A stretch of 7,494 bases of DNA from Faecalicatena sp. (GTDB taxonomy: Bacteria; Bacillota; Clostridia; Lachnospirales; Lachnospiraceae): contig VSNK01000272.1 of NCBI GenBank assembly GCA_009774255.1, positions 1 through 7,494 on the forward strand. Direction: 5' to 3'. This document shows positions 1-4,851 of this stretch, in pieces (the first letter of the stretch is position 1; each line of letters begins with the position of its first letter). Position numbers and translations under genes: made by a program. Below the pieces are notes generated by a model. The model searched no databases and was not told where the DNA came from. It saw only the letters and a program-made list of their open reading frames with translations.

Positions 1-337
1 TTCCGCATTTTTCATAGGAATATTATTTCTCAAGAAGGCCATATGTGACCATCGCGGAGCGTACCGCGCTCCTTCCTGCAAGGGTACTACCGATGTGGAT
101 ATTGTCGTATTTTGTAATATAATGTTGAAAGATTCCCATACCTTTTTCCACACACCTATGATAAAATAATTTTATGGAAACAGGCCGGCACAACACGGCA
201 GCCAACATGCGGCATAAGGAATTAATTTTTACCTTTTTACTTCTCTTTTGGTAAAAAATCTGTGCCGCTTTCGAAATCACCATCGCGCAGTTCTTCGCAG
301 TTTTTCACCATGCCTACGGCAGAAAGGAGCCAGACAA
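1..337. other. Intergenic region without a supported gene
   Basis: I see no credible coding sequence here. A leftward 86-codon frame (23-283) has no ribosome binding site and no family I recognise. A compact hairpin GGAGCG/CGCTCC (56-61 and 67-72, loop TACCG) has no T-run on either side, so it is not a convincing terminator. An 8-bp inverted repeat TTTTTACC (226-233) and GGTAAAAA (250-257) lies about 80 bases before the first gene and could be a weak operator or hairpin. A TATAAT at 118-123 has no matching -35 at a normal distance. The promoter of the gene at 338 is therefore not resolved. Confidence 0.5.
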
Positions 338-685
338 ATGCAGAAAAAAGACCAAACCACACAAGAGCTCTTCTCCATCATCACAGAAACCAGCACCATT
401 CAGGAGATAAAAGATATCCTGAAACTATGCATGGACAGCCTGAAAAACAACACCTTGAACCTCCTTCTCACACAAGATAACGACTACCAGATATCCCTGA
501 TCGAATACCGGCAGGCCCACAAACTCTATCAGAACACCGACTTCACGGAACCCCAGCGAGACATCATAGAGCGGCTCCTGGCCCGAAAAGACGAAAACGA
601 ATTTGAACACATCGCCAACGCGTACATAGCCGGCCTCCTGGACAGCTACCGCATACTGAAAGACTTCGGCCTGACACTCGAATAA
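338..685 (+). CDS. Small protein of unknown function (115 aa)
   Basis: This encodes a 115-residue soluble, mostly alpha-helical protein with no signal peptide or membrane segment. I chose the ATG at 338 because AAAGGAG (323-329) lies 8 bases upstream; the same frame extends upstream to 248 but without an RBS. The N-terminal half (residues 8-45) looks like two amphipathic helices. The second half has the pattern ...FTEPQRDIIERLLARKDE (residues 69-86), then a helix with ...ANAYIAGLLDSYRILKDFGL (about 93-112). The 'AYIAGLLDSY' helix followed by a short C-terminus resembles small DUF-type proteins common in Lachnospiraceae (possibly DUF6809-like), but I cannot confirm a family. No catalytic motif is visible. 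It stands alone: nothing follows on the same strand before the convergent rubrerythrin gene. The start and reality of the gene are well supported; the function is unknown. Confidence 0.8.
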   Translation: MQKKDQTTQELFSIITETSTIQEIKDILKLCMDSLKNNTLNLLLTQDNDYQISLIEYRQAHKLYQNTDFTEPQRDIIERLLARKDENEFEHIANAYIAGLLDSYRILKDFGLTLE

Positions 686-782
686 ATATTTAGGAGTTGT
701 AGAAATAGCAGACCGCCGCATATGAAGTCAAATCCACACCCCTCAAAGCTCAAAGCAACGACTTGAAATACCATGGGGGGCG

Positions 783-817
783 GTGGATTTCACCCTCGCG
801 GAATCCGCATCCTTTTT
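783..817 (+). terminator. Possible weak rho-independent terminator after the 115-aa gene
   Basis: GTGGATTT (783-790) can pair with GAATCCGC (801-808), with one or two G-U pairs and a 10-base loop. TTTTT (813-817) follows after a 4-base gap. The gap and the wobble pairs make it a weak candidate. The same GTGGATTT can instead pair with AAATCCAC at 730-737, so two mutually exclusive hairpins are possible. Confidence 0.35.
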
Positions 818-896
818 CTCCATCGCTTCACAGATTTTCCTGAGAAATATTGGCATACTCTTCTTCCGTTAATGATTGCATTTTGCAAGGGCCTAT

Positions 897-1438
897 TTAA
901 TAATTTTCTTCATGGATTTCAAAATAGCTCTTCGGATGGGCACAGACCGGACAGACTTCCGGGGCTTTTGTACCGACTGCAATATGACCGCAGTTCCTGC
1001 ACTCCCATGCCTTGACCTCGCTTTTTTCAAACACGGCGGCAGTTTCCACATTCTTTAACAATGCACGGTAACGCTCCTCATGATGCTTTTCAATCTCTGC
1101 CACCGCACGGAATTTTGCTGCCAGCTCCGGAAAGCCTTCCTCTTCCGCTGTCTTGGCAAATCCTTCATACATATCCGTCCATTCATAATTCTCTCCATCC
1201 GCGGCAGCCACAAGGTTCGCAGACGTGTCCCCGATCCCTTTCAATTCCTGAGCCACATCTTGGCATGTTCTTTTTCATTATCTGCCGTCTTTAAAAACAG
1301 CGCCGCAATCTGCTCATAACCTTCTTTCTTTGCCGCAGATGCAAAATATGTATACTTGTTCCTCGCCTGGGACTCTCCGGCAAATGCAGCCTCCAGGTTC
1401 TTCTCCGCCTTTGTTCCTGCATAAGGATTTGTACTCAT
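897..1438 (-). pseudogene. rbr: Rubrerythrin, interrupted by a one-base frameshift
   Basis: Rubrerythrin is a cytoplasmic non-haem iron peroxidase that reduces hydrogen peroxide in anaerobes, with a ferritin-like diiron domain and a C-terminal rubredoxin-like FeCys4 centre. The ATG at 1438 follows GGGGGA with 7 bases between. The first 63 residues carry the first diiron helix (AAFAGESQARNKYTYFA, ligand E22) and E55-x-x-H58 of the second. After KMW the frame runs into TGA. One frame over, the protein resumes with ELKGIGDTSANL, the second ligand pair (EIEKHHEE) and a rubredoxin-like end with C-x2-C (ECRNC) and C-x2-C (VCPVC). Adding one base near 1250-1256 restores an intact protein of 180 residues, close to the usual size. 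Every other part is well conserved, so the lesion is recent or is a sequencing error. There is no sign of split-gene expression apart from a GTG at 1256 without an RBS. Confidence 0.9.
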
Positions 1439-1481
1439 ATTCTTTTCCCCCATCATTTTCTTCTCTTTGAGTTTATCCAAT

Positions 1482-1510
1482 ATGATACCATTGCCCCCCC
1501 CAAATTTCAA
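1482..1510 (-). promoter_or_regulatory. Probable rubrerythrin promoter with a poly-G spacer
   Basis: Read on the minus strand, TTGAAA (1505-1510) and TATCAT (1482-1487) are separated by exactly 17 bases. That puts the start of transcription near 1475, about 35 bases before the rubrerythrin ATG. The spacer contains a run of eight G (C at 1494-1501 on the plus strand). No PerR-type palindrome is evident nearby. Confidence 0.55.
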
Positions 1511-1858
1511 GATACTATGAAACTAATCATTGTTCGATAATCTAATTTTTTGAGTAAAACCATCTCGATGTTGAAAGAGTCTTATCAATAATAATTGCAT
1601 ATAATAAATGTAAATAATGTCAGTAAACAATAACTTTTCGATTACAGCCTAAATTGTGCAAAAATTAGCGTAGACAGAGGAACGAATGCCTTAAAACAGC
1701 GGTTTTCACGGCATTACCCTTTGGAAATGTATATGCTAATTAGAGTATACAAAATTTAAACACAAAAAGCTTTGTAACCCTTGAAAATTAGGCATTTGTA
1801 ATATTGTATACGCTAAAATCCTACACAATTAAGGTTACAGATAAAAAACTGCTGCATC
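1511..1858. other. AT-rich intergenic region with several inverted repeats
   Basis: No coding frame is supported between the rubrerythrin promoter and the polymerase promoter. The sequence is notably AT-rich and repetitive. A two-part hairpin at 1685-1715 pairs AATGCC with GGCATT and, inside it, AAAAC with GTTTT around the loop AGCG; no T-run follows. A 17-base inverted repeat with 15 matches pairs 1740-1756 (TTAGAGTATACAAAATT) with 1800-1816. A third related copy, TTAGCGTAGACA, lies at 1665-1676. GCCTAA (1648-1653) and TTAGGC (1788-1793) form a further outer pair. This could be a decayed mobile element, a recombination site, or an unrecognised RNA; the sequence alone does not decide. Confidence 0.5.
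1740..1816. repeat. Inverted repeat TTAG(A/C)GTATACAA
   Basis: TTAGAGTATACAAAATT at 1740-1756 is matched in inverted orientation at 1800-1816 (read on the minus strand as TTAGCGTATACAATATT, 15 of 17 identical), with 43 bases between. A related single copy sits at 1665-1676. No open frame or T-run goes with it. Confidence 0.6.
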
Positions 1859-1872
1859 CGAACAAACATTCT
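1859..1872 (+). promoter_or_regulatory. LexA operator (SOS box) of the polymerase operon
   Basis: CGAACAAACATTCT matches the Gram-positive LexA consensus CGAACRNRYGTTYC at 12 of 14 positions. It ends two bases before the -10 hexamer, where bound LexA would block RNA polymerase. Its place in front of a translesion polymerase gene makes the assignment convincing. Confidence 0.8.
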
Positions 1873-1880
1873 GCTATAAT
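1872..1880 (+). promoter_or_regulatory. Extended -10 promoter of the polymerase operon
   Basis: TGCTATAAT is a perfect TGn extended -10 element. A -35 at the matching place (CTGCAT, 1852-1857) is poor, which is usual for extended -10 promoters. Transcription should start near 1887, giving a leader of about 60 bases before the ATG at 1946. Confidence 0.7.
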
Positions 1881-1945
1881 AGACACACAGGCAGCTGCGG
1901 AAACTGACAACACATTTATCATAAAGCTGTGAAAGGAGGCCGCGT

Positions 1946-3472
1946 ATGAACGGAAACCGTATTTATATTGCAATTGACCTGAAATCTTTCTATGCGTCTG
2001 TGGAGTGCAGGGAGCGTCAGTTGGATCCGCTGATTACGAACCTTGTGGTGGCAGATGCCGCGAGGACTGAGAAAACCATCTGCCTTGCGGTATCCCCTTC
2101 CCTGAAGGCTTACGGCATCTCCGGAAGGGCAAGATTGTTCGAGGTAGTTCAAAGAGTAAGGGAGGTCAATACGGAACGCAGGTACAAGGCCCCGGGCAGG
2201 CAGTTCACCGGTTCCTCTTATCTTGCGCCGGAGCTGGCCGAACATCCGGAGCTGGAGCTTTCCTATATCATTGCGCCGCCCCGGATGGCGTTTTATCTGG
2301 AATACAGCACCAGGATCTATCAGATTTATCTGAAATATATCGCGCCGGAGGATATCCATGTGTATTCCATTGACGAGGTATTCATGGATGTGACGCAATA
2401 TCTCAAAACATATGGGCTGACGGCGAAGGAGCTTGCCTCAAAAATCATCCTGGACGTCCTGGACAGCACAGGCATAACCGCCGCGGCCGGGATTGGCACG
2501 AACCTGTACCTGTGCAAGGTAGCGATGGATATTGTGGCGAAGCACGTCCGCCCGGACCGGCATGGAGTGCGTATCGCGGAGCTTGACGAAATGAGCTATC
2601 GGCGGCTTTTATGGAATCATCGTCCTCTCACCGATTTTTGGAGGATCGGACATGGATACCGGAAAAAGCTGGAAGCCGCGGGGCTCTTTACCATGGGCGA
2701 CATTGCCCGCTGCTCCCTGGGCGGCGATCAGGACTTTTATAATGAGGAGCTTCTCTACCGCATGTTCGGGGTCAATGCGGAGCTCCTGATCGACCATGCA
2801 TGGGGCTGGGAGCCGACGACCATAGACCTGGTGAAAGCCTATAAACCGGAAACAAACAGTATCAGCTCCGGCCAGGTGCTGCAGTGCCCCTACGACGCGG
2901 AAAAGGGAAAGCTGGTTGTGCGTGAAATGGCGGACCTGCTTGCCCTGGATCTTGTAGAGAAAAAGCTGGTGACTGACCAGATGATTCTCACCATCGGCTA
3001 TGATATCGACAACCTGACGGATGCCAAAATCAGGAGCAGCTATCATGGGGAAGTTACAACCGACCACTACGGGCGGAAGGTTCCAAAGCATGCCCATGGG
3101 ACGGCAAACCTTAGCCGCCAGACTTCTTCTTCCCGAATCATCGTGGATGCGGTGATGGAACTGTTTGATAAGATTATCAATCCAAACCTGCTGATCCGGC
3201 GTGTAACTATCGCTGCGAACCATCTGATTCATGAAGCGCAGGCCGTGAAAACAGAAAGCTTTGAACAGCTTGACCTGTTCACAGATTATGCCGCGTTGGA
3301 AGCAGAACAGAAAGAGGAAGCTGAACGTCTTTCCAAAGAAAGAAGGCTGCAGGAAGCCATGCTGTCCGTAAAAAATAAATACGGAAAAAATGCAATCCTG
3401 AAAGGGATGAGCCTGCAGGAAGGAGCAACCACGATGGAACGCAACCGTCAGATCGGAGGACATAAGGCATGA
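1946..3472 (+). CDS. Y-family translesion DNA polymerase (UvrX-like)
   Basis: This is an error-prone DNA polymerase that copies past damaged template bases during the SOS response. The 508-residue protein starts at the ATG at 1946, six bases after AAAGGAGG. Catalytic metal ligands are visible: D11 in IAIDLKSFYASVE, and D143/E144 in the SIDE motif (141-144). Y16 sits at the steric-gate position that excludes ribonucleotides. GIGTNLYLCKVAMDIVAKH (182-200) is the conserved palm/thumb segment; a helix-hairpin-helix-like segment lies around 228-256, and the little-finger region follows from about 300. QLDLF (441-445) is a typical sliding-clamp binding motif. A charged helix (453-475) and a basic, glycine-containing tail follow. 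Length, tail and coupling to a YolD-like gene place it with the B. subtilis UvrX/YqjW type rather than short DinB. It is controlled by the LexA box at 1859-1872. All key residues are present, so it should be active. Confidence 0.95.
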   Translation: MNGNRIYIAIDLKSFYASVECRERQLDPLITNLVVADAARTEKTICLAVSPSLKAYGISGRARLFEVVQRVREVNTERRYKAPGRQFTGSSYLAPELAEHPELELSYIIAPPRMAFYLEYSTRIYQIYLKYIAPEDIHVYSIDEVFMDVTQYLKTYGLTAKELASKIILDVLDSTGITAAAGIGTNLYLCKVAMDIVAKHVRPDRHGVRIAELDEMSYRRLLWNHRPLTDFWRIGHGYRKKLEAAGLFTMGDIARCSLGGDQDFYNEELLYRMFGVNAELLIDHAWGWEPTTIDLVKAYKPETNSISSGQVLQCPYDAEKGKLVVREMADLLALDLVEKKLVTDQMILTIGYDIDNLTDAKIRSSYHGEVTTDHYGRKVPKHAHGTANLSRQTSSSRIIVDAVMELFDKIINPNLLIRRVTIAANHLIHEAQAVKTESFEQLDLFTDYAALEAEQKEEAERLSKERRLQEAMLSVKNKYGKNAILKGMSLQEGATTMERNRQIGGHKA

Positions 3473-3903
3473 AACAGACGGAGGAACACAAATATGATGA
3501 CATTATGAATCTTCCGCACCACGTATCAAAGCGGCATCCTCAGATGTCGGCATTAAACCGTGCGGCGCAGTTCTCGCCCTTCGCCGCACTCACCGGACAT
3601 GATGCCGCCATCCAGGAGACGGCACGCCTGACAGATTCCTTCATCGAATTGGATGAGAACAGAAAAAATCAGTTGGATGAGCAGCTCCGGCTTGTCCGTG
3701 AAAACCTGGATTGCCGGCCGGAGATCGAAGTCACCTACTTTCAGCCGGATGAAAAAAAGAGCGGCGGTGCTTACGTAACCTTGTTTGGCAAGGTGAAAAA
3801 GATAGACGAATACAGCCGCCAGGTTATTTTTACCGATGGAAAATCCATCCCTATAGAGAGAATCTTTTCCATCCGCGGAGAGCTGTTCGGGGGCATAGAC
3901 TGA
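3469..3903 (+). CDS. YolD-like protein
   Basis: The 144-residue soluble protein belongs to the YolD-like family, whose genes accompany UvrX-type polymerases in Bacillota; the molecular role is not established, but a polymerase accessory function is usually supposed. The start codon overlaps the polymerase stop (ATGA, 3469-3472), and GGAGGA (3455-3460) lies 8 bases upstream, so the two genes are translationally coupled. Residues 9-52 hold the family signature: YDDIMNLPHHVSKRHPQMS, then RAAQFSPFAALTGHDAAIQE. Residues 57-82 form a charged helix, and the C-terminal half (86-135) is a predicted beta-rich part (VTYFQP, GGAYVTLFGKVKKID, QVIFTDGKSIPIERI). This is the long form of the family. It should be induced with the polymerase from the LexA-controlled promoter. 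No truncation is seen. Confidence 0.9.
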   Translation: MKQTEEHKYDDIMNLPHHVSKRHPQMSALNRAAQFSPFAALTGHDAAIQETARLTDSFIELDENRKNQLDEQLRLVRENLDCRPEIEVTYFQPDEKKSGGAYVTLFGKVKKIDEYSRQVIFTDGKSIPIERIFSIRGELFGGID

Positions 3904-3911
3904 CCGGACGG

Positions 3912-4076
3912 CTAGTATAACCCACGATAATTATCCACACCTTTCGCTTGTCTAAATTTCCATCTGCCGCGTCAGCTTCAATCGACGATGCTACCGGCAT
4001 CGCCTCATTCAGCTTCCTTGCACATGGAAATTTATCCTGCGCGTAAGGTAGTGGTAATTATTGTGGGTTATACTAG
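3912..4076. repeat. Palindromic element A (165 bp, MITE-like)
   Basis: It begins CTAGTATAACCCAC (3912-3925) and ends with the exact reverse complement (4063-4076). Pairing continues inward with few mismatches: ATAATTA next to the ends, then the arms ACCTTtCGC / ACCTTaCGC and TAAATTTCCAT on both sides. It closes in a central hairpin CGATGC-TACCG-GCATCG at 3986-4002, exactly at the midpoint. There is no open frame inside. CTAG at each end is itself palindromic, so it may be either the tip of the inverted repeat or a 4-bp target duplication. It starts 9 bases after the YolD-like stop codon and could also act as a transcription-terminating hairpin for that operon. Confidence 0.8.
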
Positions 4077-4162
4077 TACATCATTGCATTAATCTTGAAG
4101 TAATAGTGCTCGATATTCGTGTCAGCTGTGCGTCTATAAGCCGACGGCGCAGCGGGCTACGT
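4077..4162. other. Spacer between the two palindromic elements
   Basis: This 86-base spacer has no gene. Its right end (4146-4161, GGCGCAGCGGGCTACG) matches the apex of element B (4237-4252) at 15 of 16 positions in direct orientation. It may be a remnant of a further element of the same family. Confidence 0.5.
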
Positions 4163-4326
4163 CTAGTATAAACCGATTTAAATACCTTTCTGTTTCACTG
4201 AGGATGCTTTTTCGAGAGTGCATGTGTAAAAACGCAGGCGTAGCGGGCTACGCTGAGGCTTTTACACATGTGCTATCGGGAAAGCAGACCAGTGAAACGT
4301 AAGGTTATTTAATTGGGTTATACTAG
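4163..4326. repeat. Palindromic element B (164 bp, MITE-like)
   Basis: It has the same ends as element A (CTAGTATAAaCC at 4163-4174, GGGTTATACTAG at 4315-4326) and almost the same length, but a different interior. The arms pair through TTAAATA, ACCTT and GTTTCACTG. They continue with a perfect 11-bp stem CATGTGTAAAA / TTTTACACATG, then a central hairpin GCGTAG-CGGG-CTACGC at 4238-4253, at the midpoint. Shared ends with diverged arms that still pair point to a family of non-autonomous palindromic elements moved by a transposase elsewhere in the genome. No transposase is present here. Confidence 0.8.
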
Positions 4327-4383
4327 GATTGGAGGCGTGCATCTGGCGCAGATAGCGAGTGCAGAATTCACTGTTAATTACGC

Positions 4384-4405
4384 AATGCTGTACTAATGCT
4401 GTACT
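4384..4405. repeat. Tandem duplication of an 11-mer
   Basis: AATGCTGTACT occurs twice in direct tandem, ending at the stop codon of the leftward 90-residue gene. It looks like a small slippage duplication without an evident function. Confidence 0.7.
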
Positions 4406-4676
4406 AGACGCACAGGCGGGAAAGACGCCATTCATGGGCAAAATAGTTGTACCAGAGTGTAAATGTTTTCCTGCCCCCATGGATGACCGCGGAGCAGGAA
4501 AAATTCACCCCTATCCGGTTATTGCCCTGATCTTCGGACAGAATCTTCTCTATAGTGACAGTAATGAGTTCCCCGTCCCTGTCCCGAAAGCGGAACCTGA
4601 TAGGCGTAATCTTTCCGTTTGTGTCCGTACAAGAGATCATCTGCACCGGAATATCAACACACAGTATGCTTTCCAT
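4404..4676 (-). CDS. SOS-regulated small protein of unknown function (90 aa)
   Basis: The start at 4676 follows AAAGGAG with 8 bases between; the frame extends upstream to 4709 but that extension lacks an RBS. The protein reads MESILCVDIPVQMISCTD, then alternating hydrophobic strands (ITPIRFRFRD, ELITVTIEKIL, NRIGVNFSCSAVI) and ends ...FTLWYNYFAHEWRLSRLCV. It looks like a small, single-domain beta-rich protein with no signal peptide or membrane span. I recall similar 80-95-residue proteins (IPV.M..CTD..G.I.PL.FRF and a W-terminated last strand) in clostridial genomes near Y-family polymerase genes, but I know no function. The upstream promoter carries a LexA box, so it is probably made after DNA damage together with the polymerase and YolD-like protein encoded on the other strand. 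An accessory or modulatory role in translesion synthesis is an inference from context only. Confidence 0.8.
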   Translation of the reverse strand: MESILCVDIPVQMISCTDTNGKITPIRFRFRDRDGELITVTIEKILSEDQGNNRIGVNFSCSAVIHGGRKTFTLWYNYFAHEWRLSRLCV

Positions 4677-4711
4677 TCTTCCCACTCCTTTTCTGGCAAT
4701 GCTGTGCATTT

Positions 4712-4740
4712 ATCATAGCGCACGAACGTACGTTTGTAAA
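4712..4740 (-). promoter_or_regulatory. Promoter of the 90-aa gene
   Basis: Read on the minus strand, TTTACA (4735-4740) and TATGAT (4712-4717) are separated by 17 bases: a strong sigma-A type promoter. Transcription should start near 4705, about 29 bases before the ATG at 4676. The LexA box occupies most of the spacer and touches the -35. Confidence 0.8.
4723..4736 (-). promoter_or_regulatory. LexA operator (SOS box) of the 90-aa gene
   Basis: CGAACGTACGTTTG matches the Gram-positive LexA consensus CGAACRNRYGTTYC at 13 of 14 positions and is nearly a perfect palindrome (ACGAACGTACGTTTGT, 4722-4737). It lies between the -35 and -10 of the leftward promoter. It is the better of the two LexA sites in the window. 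Confidence 0.88.
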
Positions 4741-4851
4741 CAGGGAAATATTAGTAACATTGCAGCCGCTATGGTATGTGATCTGACGTTATAAGCATTT
4801 TGGAAAACAAGGAAGCAGAAGCCTATTCTCTTTTTCTTTTTTATAGCAATC

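Larger units (their letters stand above)
4677..4851. other. Intergenic region between the STAND gene and the 90-aa gene
   Basis: It holds the SOS promoter and, at 4828-4851, a decayed piece of TPR repeat that continues in frame beyond the STAND stop codon (D-C-Y-K-K-E-K-E). No clear terminator for the STAND gene is visible. Confidence 0.6.

Noticed and set aside
23..283. Leftward 86-codon frame whose end (GRSAVRSAMVTYGLLEK) faintly resembles the end of a LuxR-type DNA-binding domain
   Set aside because: The rest of the domain is missing, the match needs a gap, and there is no RBS; most likely chance.
876..888. TTGCATTTTGCAA hairpin as a terminator for rubrerythrin
   Set aside because: The stem is only 5 bp and AT-rich, and no T-run follows on the minus strand.
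2609..3463. Leftward open frame of 284 codons
   Set aside because: It is antisense to the conserved part of the Y-family polymerase, with no family resemblance and no RBS.
3904..4330. CRISPR array
   Set aside because: The repeats here are two long palindromes with common ends, not short regularly spaced direct repeats with unique spacers.
4126..4415. 11-bp inverted match CTGTGCGTCTA (4126-4136) and TAGACGCACAG (4405-4415) around element B
   Set aside because: Several 11-bp matches are expected by chance in a window this long, and the right copy is coding sequence of the 90-aa gene.
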